Below, piece by piece: positions 22,499 to 31,043 of a DNA stretch of 33,273 nucleotides (position 1 is the first letter of the stretch; each line of letters opens with the position of its first letter). The notes under the pieces were generated by a model. The model was not told where the DNA came from, searched no databases, and saw only the letters and a program-made list of their open reading frames with translations. Origin of the DNA: Bacillota bacterium (GTDB lineage Bacteria > Bacillota > Limnochordia > Limnochordales > ZCTH02-B6); NCBI GenBank assembly GCA_017656145.1, contig JACDOI010000027.1, forward strand, positions 1-33,273, written 5' to 3'. The position numbers and the translations under genes were made by a program.

Positions 22499-24607
22499 GT
22501 GGCCGGCCTTGTTACGACGCTTGTCCGCAAGCGGGTGGCGCTGGTCTTTCTGGCGGTTTCTGTCTCGGCCTTCTTGCTCACCACCCGATTGGCCTACGTC
22601 CAAGTCGTGCGGCATCGGTATTATACCGGCCTCGCCCTCGACCAACGCCTGAGGGGAATGCCCGCGGATCCTCTTCGCGGCCCGATCTACGACCGAAACA
22701 TGACCGAGTTGGCTACCAGCGTCAGTTCCGACGCCGTGTACGTCCGGCCCGCGGAAATCCGGGACGCGTCCGCCACCGCTTTTGCGCTGGCCGGAATTTT
22801 GGGTCATTCTTATGAGCAAGTGCTCGAACGGATCACCCGACGGCAGGCCGAAGTCTGGATCGCCCGGCGGGTCAGCGAGGAACAGGCCCGCCGGGTACTG
22901 GAGGCCGGTATGCCCGGCGTTTACCTTGCCCAGCGGACAGCGCGAGTATATCCCCATGGTACCCTGGCATCCCACGTAATAGGCATCGTCGGCGTTGACA
23001 ACCAGGGCCTGGAGGGGATTGAACTCCAGTACGACGAACTGTTGCGGGGTGTCCCAGGCCGGGTGCTCGCCGAAAGAGACGCTCGCGGCCGGATCATCCC
23101 CAAAGGGATGGAAGACTATGTGCCGCCCAGGGACGGAATGGGAATTGTTCTGACCATCGATGCGGCCATTCAAGCTATGGCCGAGCGGGAATTGGCCCAG
23201 GCGTGTATCGCGACCTTGTCCGAGTTTTGCATGACCATCTGGATGGATCCTGCAAGCGGCGAAATTTTGGCCATGGCCGTGTATCCGACGTTCGATCCCA
23301 ACGCTCCCCAAGACTACCCGGCCGCCAGCCGGCGCAACCGGACGGTCACCGACCAGTTTGAACCGGGCTCCATCTTCAAGATCGCGACGGCCGTGGCCGC
23401 ACTGGAAGAAGGCGTCGTAATGCCCGACGAGCAGTTTTACGACGCAGGGTACATCGAAATCGGCGGCGGCCGGGTTCGCTGCTGGCGAGGAGGGGGACAC
23501 GGCAGCCTGACGTTCGCCCGGGCCGTGGAGGTATCGTGCAACCCGGTCTTCGCGGAGCTGGGCGGGCTGAGAATGGGACCGAGCCGGTTTTACCCGTATC
23601 TGGAGGCGTTCGGCTTTGGTGACCGGCTCGGCGTCGACTACCCGGGCGAAGCCCGGGGCCTTATCCCGGTGCCCGGGCAGGTTGCCTACGGCGAGGTGTT
23701 GCGCTGGGCCAACGTCGGGTTTGGGCAGGGGGTGGCTGTGACCCCGCTGCAGATGGTAACGGCCTTGGCCGCCATCGCCAACGACGGCGTACGCATGTGG
23801 CCTCATCTCGTCCGGGGCGTCGTAGAACCGGAGACCGGTGCCGTGCAGCCGGTGCAGCCCCAGCCGGTGCAGCGGGTCGTTTCCGAGGCCACCGCCCGGA
23901 CGTTCATGGCCATGTTGCGGGACACGGTCGTCAACGGGTCGGGGGCCAATGCCGACATCCCGGGCTACCTTGTCGGCGGCAAGACCGGAACGGCCCAGGT
24001 TGCTGAGGGCGGCGTGTACACCGAGCGGCGCATGGCGTCCTTCCTCGGCGTAGCCCCCGTCGACGACCCGCGGCTTGCCGGCATCGTCATCTTGTTTGAT
24101 CTGAAGCCCCGGCCGGCCTACGGCGGCGTCCACGCCGCGCCGGTGTGGCGAGCCATCGCGGCGCAAGCGTTGCCCTATCTTGGTGTGATTCCCCGGGAGC
24201 CGGAAGGCGAAACGCCGGCTGTGGGCTTGGTACGGGTGCCCAACGTGCAAAACTTGCCGCTTCACGACGCGGAAGCAGTCCTTTCGGCCGCCGGATTGCA
24301 GCCGGTACCGGAAGGGATTGGCACATACGTCCTCGACCAGGTTCCCGCCCCCGGGGCCGCGGTGGAGCTGGGAACCCGGGTACTGTTGGAGTTCTACGAG
24401 GTTCCAGATCACTGGCAGGGGGAGACGACGGTGCCCTCGCTTGCCGGCCGGCCGGTCCGGGAAGCCGCACGAGTGTTGGCCGAAGCCGGGCTAGTCCTGG
24501 AAATCCAAGGTGAGGGGGTAGCCGTCTCGCAAGATCCGGCCCCAGGCCAGGTGGTGCTGCGGGGAACCAGGGTCAGCGTCCAATTCAGCCCGGAAGTTGA
24601 AAAATAA
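22499..24607 (+). CDS. Class B penicillin-binding protein with two PASTA domains (FtsI/SpoVD type)
   Basis: A septal peptidoglycan DD-transpeptidase that partners with FtsW. Of its 702 residues, one N-terminal transmembrane helix (about 14-34) is followed by the PBP dimerisation domain (about 55-200, with LRGPIYDRN) and the transpeptidase domain with Ser291-x-x-Lys294 (GSIFK), S346-C-N348 and K495-T-G. Two C-terminal PASTA domains follow (about 575-635 with VPNVQNLPLHDAEAVL, and about 640-702 with VPSLAGRPVREAARVL). PASTA repeats occur in PBP2x, SpoVD and related proteins. With only one PBP gene here, a vegetative or sporulation role cannot be told apart. The GTG at 22499 has GGGAGG (22485-22490) eight bases upstream; a TTG at 22481 is less likely. 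Confidence 0.95.
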   Translation: MAGLVTTLVRKRVALVFLAVSVSAFLLTTRLAYVQVVRHRYYTGLALDQRLRGMPADPLRGPIYDRNMTELATSVSSDAVYVRPAEIRDASATAFALAGILGHSYEQVLERITRRQAEVWIARRVSEEQARRVLEAGMPGVYLAQRTARVYPHGTLASHVIGIVGVDNQGLEGIELQYDELLRGVPGRVLAERDARGRIIPKGMEDYVPPRDGMGIVLTIDAAIQAMAERELAQACIATLSEFCMTIWMDPASGEILAMAVYPTFDPNAPQDYPAASRRNRTVTDQFEPGSIFKIATAVAALEEGVVMPDEQFYDAGYIEIGGGRVRCWRGGGHGSLTFARAVEVSCNPVFAELGGLRMGPSRFYPYLEAFGFGDRLGVDYPGEARGLIPVPGQVAYGEVLRWANVGFGQGVAVTPLQMVTALAAIANDGVRMWPHLVRGVVEPETGAVQPVQPQPVQRVVSEATARTFMAMLRDTVVNGSGANADIPGYLVGGKTGTAQVAEGGVYTERRMASFLGVAPVDDPRLAGIVILFDLKPRPAYGGVHAAPVWRAIAAQALPYLGVIPREPEGETPAVGLVRVPNVQNLPLHDAEAVLSAAGLQPVPEGIGTYVLDQVPAPGAAVELGTRVLLEFYEVPDHWQGETTVPSLAGRPVREAARVLAEAGLVLEIQGEGVAVSQDPAPGQVVLRGTRVSVQFSPEVEK

Positions 24608-24673
24608 CGGCACCGTTGGAAGGAAACACTGGATCCGGCGCCGTAAATGCGAACGGTACTCCGGGAGGTTGCC

Positions 24674-26173
24674 ATGGAACTCCGCACCCTGCTTGCTCAC
24701 ATCCCCCAGTATGCCGTCGTCCGAGGCGACCCGGCCGTCGCCGTCCGGGGACTCGCATACGATTCCCGGGAGGTTCGCCCCGGCGATGTGTTCGTATGCT
24801 GGCAAGGACTGCGCTTCGACGGCCATGCGTTTGCCGCAGAGGCGGCCCGGCGCGGCGCGGTGGCGGCGGTGACCGAGCGACCCGTAGAGGGCCCGCCGGT
24901 GCAAGTCGTCGTGCCCGATGGACGGGAGGCGCTGGCCCGCCTTTCCGCGGCATTTTACGGGTTTCCGTCCCGCCGGCTGCGGGTCATCGGGGTGACGGGC
25001 ACCAACGGGAAGACGACCACCACTCACCTGATCAAAGCCGTTCTGGAGGCGGCGGGCCATCGGGTTGGGCTCATCGGCACCATCCGTCATCTGATCGGCG
25101 AGGAGGTGCTGGAAGCCAGCCGGACGACCCCCGAATCCCTCGATCTGCAGCGCCTGCTGTTCCACATGGCCGAGCGGGGAATGGACTATGCGGTGATGGA
25201 AGTGTCGTCCCACGCGGTGGCCCTCCGACGCACGCTGGGTACGGAGTACGACGTGGCGGTGTTCACCAACATTACCCGGGATCATCTGGACTTTCACGGC
25301 AGCTTCGAGGAGTACGTCGCCGCGAAGGCGGGCCTGTTTTCGTCGCTTGATCCGACGGGCGGCAAGCCCCGCAAGGCTGCGGTGCTCAACGTGGACGACG
25401 CGCACGCGGGAGCGATGCGGGCCGCGGCACGGGTTCCCGTCGTGGCATACGGCATCGAAGGGCGGGCCGACGTCAAGGCGCGGGGCGTTCGGGTGCGGCC
25501 GGAAGGGGTGAGCTACGAGGCGGTCACGCCTTCGGGCCCGCTTCCCTTGCAGCTGCGGTTGACCGGACGGTTCAACGTGTACAACTCGCTGGCCGCAGTC
25601 GCTGTGGGATGGCACGAAGGGGTGCCGTTGGCATCCATCCGGGCTGCCCTGGAGAGAGTGCCGGGTGTTCCCGGGCGGCTGGAGCGCATCGACCGGGGAC
25701 AAGCGTTTACCGTGCTGGTGGACTACGCCCACACCCCCGACAGCCTCGAAAACGTTCTAAAGACGTGTCGCGGGTTCGCTTCCGGCCGCATTTTGCTCGT
25801 TTTCGGCTGCGGCGGCGACCGGGACCGGGGAAAGCGGCCGCTGATGGGGGAGATCGCCGCGCGCCTCGCGGACTTGGTTATCGTCACCGCGGACAATCCC
25901 CGCAGCGAGGATCCCGAAGCCATTTGCCGGGACATCGAGGCCGGCATCAAGCGGGCGGGAGGGCCGCCCTTGGGATACCGCATCATCGTCGAGCGGCGGG
26001 ATGCCATCCGGGAGGCGATCCGGTTGGCTGCGCCTCGCGATATTGTGCTCATCGCCGGCAAGGGGCACGAGACGTACCAGATCTTTCACGATCGCACCGT
26101 ACACTTCGACGACCGGGAGGAAGCCGCCCACGCCTTAAAGGAGCGGTTCGGCGATGGATCCCCTGACCGCTGA
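24674..26173 (+). CDS. murE: UDP-MurNAc-L-Ala-D-Glu:meso-2,6-diaminopimelate ligase
   Basis: MurE is the ATP-dependent Mur ligase that adds the third stem-peptide residue in the cytosol. The 499 residues have the N-terminal UDP-binding domain with YDSREVRPGDVFVC, the P-loop GTNGKTTT (109-116), the carbamylated-lysine/HxxxD core, and a C-terminal domain with D407-N-P-R410, the motif that selects meso-diaminopimelate over lysine. A DAP-type peptidoglycan is therefore predicted. The ATG at 24674 has GGGAGG (24663-24668) upstream; an ATG at 24647 lacks one. The 3' end overlaps murF by 20 bases. Confidence 0.97.
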   Translation: MELRTLLAHIPQYAVVRGDPAVAVRGLAYDSREVRPGDVFVCWQGLRFDGHAFAAEAARRGAVAAVTERPVEGPPVQVVVPDGREALARLSAAFYGFPSRRLRVIGVTGTNGKTTTTHLIKAVLEAAGHRVGLIGTIRHLIGEEVLEASRTTPESLDLQRLLFHMAERGMDYAVMEVSSHAVALRRTLGTEYDVAVFTNITRDHLDFHGSFEEYVAAKAGLFSSLDPTGGKPRKAAVLNVDDAHAGAMRAAARVPVVAYGIEGRADVKARGVRVRPEGVSYEAVTPSGPLPLQLRLTGRFNVYNSLAAVAVGWHEGVPLASIRAALERVPGVPGRLERIDRGQAFTVLVDYAHTPDSLENVLKTCRGFASGRILLVFGCGGDRDRGKRPLMGEIAARLADLVIVTADNPRSEDPEAICRDIEAGIKRAGGPPLGYRIIVERRDAIREAIRLAAPRDIVLIAGKGHETYQIFHDRTVHFDDREEAAHALKERFGDGSPDR

Positions 26174-27548
26174 TGCGGTGGCCCGCCAAGTGGGCGGCGC
26201 GCTTTTGGCGGGCGACGGCGGGGTCGTCGTCCGCGGGGTGACGACCGACAGCCGGGGGCCGCTCCAGGGCCGATTGTTCGTGCCGCTCAAGGGCGAGCGA
26301 TTCGACGGCCACGATTTCATTCACCAGGCTTTGGACGGCGGGGCGACGGCTTGCTTCATCGGTCCGGGTCGGCCGGTGCCGGAAAGTTCCCGGGCAGCGG
26401 TCATCCGGGTGGACGATCCGCTGGCCGCGCTGCAACGGCTCGCGACCTGCCAGCGGGCGCGCCTTGCCGCCCGGGTGGTGGCGGTTACGGGCAGCAACGG
26501 CAAGACGACCACCAAGGACATGATCGCTGCCGTCGCGTCGGTGCGCTGGCGGACCGTCAAGTCCCAAGGAAACTACAACAACGAGATCGGGCTGCCGCTG
26601 GCCGTTTTGGCGGCCGACCGGACGACGGAAGTTCTGGTGCTGGAGATGGGCATGCGGGGCGTGGGACAAATCCGGGACCTGGCGCGGATTGCCAAGCCCC
26701 ACGTGGGCGTTGTCACCAACGTCGGGCCCGTTCATCTGGAATTGTTGGGCACCATGGAGCAAGTCGCCCGCGCCAAAGCGGAGCTGGTGGAGGAGTTGTC
26801 TGGCGACGGATTTGCCGTGCTCAACGCCGATGACCGCCGGGTGGCAGCCATGGCCCGAAGGACCCAGGCTACCCCGGTGCTGTACGGAACGGGGACGGAA
26901 GCAGCCGTGCGAGCGACCGGGATCGCCAGCCGCATAGACCGCGGAGTGGAATTCATCCTTAGCTGGCAAGGCCGGTCCAAGCCGGTGATGGTGCCCGCCC
27001 CGGGGCGCCACAACGTGCATAACGCCCTGGCCGCGGCGGCGGCCGCGCTCGTTTTGGGCATGGATCTGGAAGAAGTGGCGGCCGGTCTTTTGGCCTTTCC
27101 CGATCACGCGTCGGGCATGCGGCTTGAGGTGCGGGAGCGCTCCGACGGCGTGCGGGTGATTAATGACGCCTACAACGCGAGCCCGGCCTCCATGCGGGCA
27201 GCGCTGGACTTTCTGGCCGAGCTGCCGGCCAAAAGGAAGGTCGCGGTTCTCGGCGACATGTTGGAACTTGGGCCGGCGGCGGCTGAAGCTCACCGGGATG
27301 TGGGGCGGATGTGCGCGGCGGCGGGCGTCGCGGCGTTGGTGGCGGTCGGCCGCTGGGCCCCGACGGTGGCCGCTGAGGCCTGCAAGTTCGGCATTCCGGC
27401 GGGCTCGGTGTTCGCATGCCGGGACGCGTCCGAGGCAGGGGAGCTGGCGGCAGGCCTCGTGAAGCCGGGGGACGCGGTGCTCGTGAAGGCATCCCGGGGC
27501 CTGCGGCTGGAACAGGTGGCCGAGCGGTTGCTGGCCGCTCCCGAGTGA
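26154..27548 (+). CDS. murF: UDP-MurNAc-tripeptide:D-alanyl-D-alanine ligase
   Basis: MurF adds D-Ala-D-Ala to complete the soluble UDP-MurNAc-pentapeptide. The 464 residues show the DSRGPLQGRLFVPLKGERFDGH N-terminal domain, the P-loop GSNGKTTT (113-120), the EMGMRGVGQI motif and INDAYNASPASM in the C-terminal domain. The ATG lies 20 bases inside the murE end and has AAAGGAG (26137-26143) with ten-base spacing, so the two are coupled. A 67-base gap precedes mraY. Confidence 0.97.
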   Translation: MDPLTADAVARQVGGALLAGDGGVVVRGVTTDSRGPLQGRLFVPLKGERFDGHDFIHQALDGGATACFIGPGRPVPESSRAAVIRVDDPLAALQRLATCQRARLAARVVAVTGSNGKTTTKDMIAAVASVRWRTVKSQGNYNNEIGLPLAVLAADRTTEVLVLEMGMRGVGQIRDLARIAKPHVGVVTNVGPVHLELLGTMEQVARAKAELVEELSGDGFAVLNADDRRVAAMARRTQATPVLYGTGTEAAVRATGIASRIDRGVEFILSWQGRSKPVMVPAPGRHNVHNALAAAAAALVLGMDLEEVAAGLLAFPDHASGMRLEVRERSDGVRVINDAYNASPASMRAALDFLAELPAKRKVAVLGDMLELGPAAAEAHRDVGRMCAAAGVAALVAVGRWAPTVAAEACKFGIPAGSVFACRDASEAGELAAGLVKPGDAVLVKASRGLRLEQVAERLLAAPE

Positions 27549-27615
27549 CCGCCTGCCGGCCGCCCCGGGCCGCCGGCGCCCGGGCGTCGCTTCGCGCCTA
27601 GGGAGGGGACAGGCA

Positions 27616-28569
27616 GTGACCACCATCATCTATCCGGCCGCCTTCGGCTTTGCCGTGGCCGTGCTCCTTGGGCGGCCCACCATCGCATGGCTGCACCGGA
27701 TGCGGCTGGGCCAGGTGGTGCGCCAGGCGGGTCCCCGCACCCATCTGAAAAAGGCGGGTACGCCGTCAATGGGCGGCGCTTTGATCGTCGCCGGCGCGCT
27801 GGCGAGCACCCTGGCCTTCGTGCCGGACCCGCTGGAAGCTTGGCCGTTGCTTTTGGCGTTGATCGGGTTCGCGCTCATCGGGATGCTGGATGACCTTTCA
27901 AAACTCTTGGCTCGCCGATCGTTAGGTTTAAAGGCCCGGCAAAAGCTGGCGCTGCAGCTGGTCGTGGCCGTGGTGGTGGCTCTGGCGGCCTTGGAGCGGA
28001 CAGGGCCGGAGCTCCGGGTGCCATATCTCGAAGGCGTCTACGCCGTTCCGGAATGGTTGTATCTGCTTTTGGCTGTCGGGGCGATCGTCGGCGCAGGCAA
28101 CGCGGTGAACCTGACCGACGGGCTTGATGGCTTGGCGGCGGGAGCTACAGCGGTGGCCGCGTTGACCATGGGCGTCATCGCCTCGAGACTTGAGGTCGTG
28201 GACGCAGCCGTCTTCGCGGCGGCCGTGGGCGGGGCGTGTCTCGGATTTGCATGGTTCAACGCCCACCCGGCCCAGGTCATCATGGGCGACACTGGGAGCC
28301 TGGCCTTGGGCGGGGCGCTGGCCGCGGTGGCGCTGTTTACCCGCACGCCCCTTTTGCTGGTGATCGTGGGCGGGCTGTTCGTTTTGGAGACGTTGTCGGT
28401 CATCCTTCAGGTTGCATATTTTCGCCTGACAGGGGGACGGCGGATTTTTCGCATGAGCCCGCTGCACCATCACTTCGAGCTCGCAGGCTGGGCGGAGCCT
28501 CAGGTGGTGACCCGGTTCTGGTTGCTGTCGCTGGCGTTTGCGGCCGCGGGCCTGCTGGGCTTGCGGTGA
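27616..28569 (+). CDS. mraY: Phospho-N-acetylmuramoyl-pentapeptide transferase
   Basis: MraY moves phospho-MurNAc-pentapeptide onto undecaprenyl phosphate to form lipid I, the first membrane step of peptidoglycan synthesis. The 317-residue polytopic protein contains TPSMGGALI, the aspartate pair D92-D93 in GMLDDLSK, NLTDGLDGLAAG near residue 165, the GDTGSLALG loop and the MSPLHHHFEL histidine cluster near the C-terminus, all active-site markers. Roughly ten hydrophobic helices are seen. GTG is the start, with GGGAGGGG (27601-27608) upstream. In most Bacillota murD would follow; here the next gene is ftsW. Confidence 0.97.
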   Translation: MTTIIYPAAFGFAVAVLLGRPTIAWLHRMRLGQVVRQAGPRTHLKKAGTPSMGGALIVAGALASTLAFVPDPLEAWPLLLALIGFALIGMLDDLSKLLARRSLGLKARQKLALQLVVAVVVALAALERTGPELRVPYLEGVYAVPEWLYLLLAVGAIVGAGNAVNLTDGLDGLAAGATAVAALTMGVIASRLEVVDAAVFAAAVGGACLGFAWFNAHPAQVIMGDTGSLALGGALAAVALFTRTPLLLVIVGGLFVLETLSVILQVAYFRLTGGRRIFRMSPLHHHFELAGWAEPQVVTRFWLLSLAFAAAGLLGLR

Positions 28570-28623
28570 GGGCGCCGGGAAGGAATCCGGCGGCTTCGAA
28601 CCACATACAATTGGACGCGAACG

Positions 28624-29739
28624 GTGCTGGGGGTGCTCATCCTGCGATCCGGTTCCGGTCGGCCCGACGTGCTGATCTTCGCCGCCGTGGTGTTGCTTTT
28701 GGCCATCGGGCTGGTGATGGTCATGAGCGCGGGTTCCGTAACCGGCATGATCGAGTACGGGGATCCGTACCACCACGTCAAACGCCAGCTCGTATGGTCC
28801 GTGCTCGGGCTGCTGGCCATGGCGGTTTTGGTTCGCATCGATTACCGGATGTGGCGGCTGTCTACCGGGCCGCTGTTGGCGGCGGCGTTTTTGGGCTTGG
28901 TCCTGGTCCTGTTCGCCGGAGACGAGATCGCGGGCGCTCGCCGCTGGATTGGTTTTGGGCTGTTCAACGTCCAACCGTCGGAAATCGCCAAGGTGGCGCT
29001 CATCAATTACCTGGCCGCCTATCTCTCGGCGCGCCGGGAACGGCTCGAGAGCTTTCTTGCCGGCTTTTTGCCCCCGATGTTGGTGGTCGGGGCCGCGTTC
29101 GTCCTCATCTTGCTGGAGCCGGATTTCGGAACGGGGGTCGCGCTGGTGGCCACCTCCATGGTGGTGCTATTTGCCGGAGGCGCGCGTGTGGAGCATCTGG
29201 GAGTGGCGGCGCTTTTGGCGGTGCCCGCCTTCGGGTTGTTGATCTACATCGAACCGTACCGGCTCCGGCGGCTGCTCGCGTTCTTGGACCCGTGGGCGGA
29301 TCGGATGGACGCGGGCTGGAACGTCGTTCAATCGCTGCTCGCCCTCGGCTCGGGTGGATTGTTCGGTTTGGGCCTTGGCGACGGGCGGCAGAAGTACTTG
29401 TACTTGCCGGCACAGCACACGGACTTCATCTTCGCGATCCTTGGAGAGGAATTGGGATTCATCGGCACAAGCACCGTCATCGCTTTATTTGTCGTGCTGG
29501 CCTGGCGGGGATACCGGACGGCGCTCAAGGCGCCGGACGTTTACGGTTGCATGCTGGCGGTGGGCATCACGACGATGATCGTCCTTCAAGCCTTGCTCAA
29601 TATCGGTGTCGTTACCGGTTCGCTGCCCGCGACCGGCATTACGTTGCCGTTCATCAGCTTCGGTGGGTCGTCTTTGGTGGTGACGCTGGCTGCGGTTGGC
29701 GTCCTGTTGAACATCTCGCGCTACGGAACCCGGGTGTGA
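28624..29739 (+). CDS. ftsW: SEDS-family peptidoglycan glycosyltransferase FtsW/SpoVE
   Basis: This is a 371-residue polytopic membrane protein of the SEDS family, which polymerises lipid II into glycan strands with a cognate class B PBP. Markers include GLVMVMSAGS in the first helix, ARRWIGFGLFNVQPSEIAKVALI, LILLEPDFGTG with the essential aspartate, LPAQHTDFIFAILGEELGF and the terminal TGITLPFISFGGSSL. About ten membrane helices are visible. Position in the dcw cluster favours FtsW or SpoVE over RodA. GTG at 28624 is the probable start, with weak Shine-Dalgarno support; GTG at 28633 is possible. The upstream gap is only 54 bases. Confidence 0.95.
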   Translation: MLGVLILRSGSGRPDVLIFAAVVLLLAIGLVMVMSAGSVTGMIEYGDPYHHVKRQLVWSVLGLLAMAVLVRIDYRMWRLSTGPLLAAAFLGLVLVLFAGDEIAGARRWIGFGLFNVQPSEIAKVALINYLAAYLSARRERLESFLAGFLPPMLVVGAAFVLILLEPDFGTGVALVATSMVVLFAGGARVEHLGVAALLAVPAFGLLIYIEPYRLRRLLAFLDPWADRMDAGWNVVQSLLALGSGGLFGLGLGDGRQKYLYLPAQHTDFIFAILGEELGFIGTSTVIALFVVLAWRGYRTALKAPDVYGCMLAVGITTMIVLQALLNIGVVTGSLPATGITLPFISFGGSSLVVTLAAVGVLLNISRYGTRV

Positions 29740-29740
29740 C

Positions 29741-30877
29741 ATGCGGATCTTGATCGCGGCCGGAGGCACCGGAGGCCACATATTTCCCGGCATTACCATC
29801 GCCCAGACGATCCGGCGGCGCAACCCCGAGGCCGAGATCTTGTTCGTCGGCTCCCGGCGCGGCATGGAAGCGGACATCGTCCCCCGGTTTGGGTTTGCGT
29901 TTGACGCGATTCCCGCACACTACCTCCGACGGCAGCTGTCGCTGGACGTATTGCGCACTGGTTTTACGGCGTTGAGGGGGTTGGCCCGAGCGGCGGCTAT
30001 CGTGCGCCGCTTTCGGCCCGACGTGGCGGTAGGCACCGGCGGGTACGTGTCGGGCCCGGTCGTGGCCGCGGCGCTGTTGTTGCGGGTGCCGGTGGTCATC
30101 CAGGAGCAGAACGCGTTTCCCGGCCTGACCAACCGGGTGCTAGGGCGGTTTGCCTGCCGGGTGGCGCTCGGCAATGCGGCGGCGCAGGCTTACTTCCGCG
30201 CCTCGCACCGGGTGACGGTGACGGGCAACCCGATCCGCTCGCACATTTTGACCGCGACCCGCGGCCATGGGTTGACCGCGTTCGGGTTGGAGCCGTCCAG
30301 GCCAACGCTGCTCGTGTTCGGCGGGAGCCAGGGAGGGCGGACCATCAACCGGGCTGTGCAGGAAGCCGCTCCGGAACTGACGGAACGGCTGGGCCTGCAA
30401 ATGTTGCATCAGACCGGCCGAGCCGGGTTCGACGCCATTGTGAACCATCTGGGCGATCGGATCCGCTGGATCGGACCCGATCATGCGGCGGCGGGCCGCT
30501 GGCACGTGTTGCCGTTCATCCACGACATGCCCGCGGCGTACGCCGCAGCGGACCTGGTGATCAGCCGGGCCGGTGCGATTACCTTAGCCGAGGTTACCGC
30601 ACGAGGACTGCCGTCGGTCCTCGTCCCGTACCCGTTCTCAGCCGAAGGCCATCAGGAGGCCAACGCCCGGGTGATGGCCGAGGCGGGGGCAGCGGTGGTC
30701 GTGCCCGACCGGGAGCTGGACGGAGAACGGCTCGTCAAGACGGTGGAAGAACTTTTGCGGGATCCGGCGCGGCTTGAGCGGATGGCCCGGGCAAGCCGGG
30801 GGCTCGCGCGGCCCGATGCGGCCGAGCGCATCGCGTCGCTGATCGAGGAGGCGGCTCGTCGCGGTGGACAGGCGTAG
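29741..30877 (+). CDS. murG: Undecaprenyldiphospho-muramoylpentapeptide beta-N-acetylglucosaminyltransferase
   Basis: MurG transfers GlcNAc from UDP-GlcNAc to lipid I to give lipid II on the inner membrane face. The 378-residue GT-B protein has the N-terminal GGTGGHIFPG loop, the TGGYVSGPV and IQEQNAFPGLTNR blocks, TGNPIRS, the second glycine loop FGGSQGGRTIN and the UDP-GlcNAc site with SRAGAITLAE and GHQEANAR. The ATG is one base after the ftsW stop (TGACATG), so translational coupling probably replaces a strong Shine-Dalgarno. Confidence 0.97.
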   Translation: MRILIAAGGTGGHIFPGITIAQTIRRRNPEAEILFVGSRRGMEADIVPRFGFAFDAIPAHYLRRQLSLDVLRTGFTALRGLARAAAIVRRFRPDVAVGTGGYVSGPVVAAALLLRVPVVIQEQNAFPGLTNRVLGRFACRVALGNAAAQAYFRASHRVTVTGNPIRSHILTATRGHGLTAFGLEPSRPTLLVFGGSQGGRTINRAVQEAAPELTERLGLQMLHQTGRAGFDAIVNHLGDRIRWIGPDHAAAGRWHVLPFIHDMPAAYAAADLVISRAGAITLAEVTARGLPSVLVPYPFSAEGHQEANARVMAEAGAAVVVPDRELDGERLVKTVEELLRDPARLERMARASRGLARPDAAERIASLIEEAARRGGQA

Positions 30878-30966
30878 CCCGGCAGAGGCAAGAACAGGGG
30901 ATTTTGGTGCTGCATAGAATGAAGTACTTGTTTTGCCTGGTTCCTCCGGAAGACACGGATGGAGCC

Positions 30967-30996
30967 GGCCCAGGACCGGGCCATTGACCCGGTCAA
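30967..30996 (+). repeat. Tandem dyads in the murG-murC gap
   Basis: GGCCC (30967-30971) and GGGCC (30978-30982) form one inverted repeat. Immediately afterwards TTGACCCGGTCAA (30984-30996) is a perfect 13-base palindrome with a central C. They lie about 50 bases before the murC start in a 166-base gap, the longest gap inside the dcw block. They may be an operator or RNA hairpins. A weak TAGAAT -10-like hexamer (30915-30920) lies upstream, without a good -35. Confidence 0.4.
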
Positions 30997-31043
30997 TCTC
31001 GGATCCCGGCCCCGCGGTCGCGACGCGAGGAAGGGGACGCTGC

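Noticed and set aside
22448-24412. A 654-codon minus-strand frame opposite the PBP gene.
   Set aside because: It is a shadow of the class B PBP; no motif, start signal or operon context supports it.
28236-29753. A 505-codon plus-strand frame overlapping mraY and ftsW.
   Set aside because: It lies in another frame across two well-supported membrane proteins, and its product is Gly/Arg/Ala-rich without motifs.
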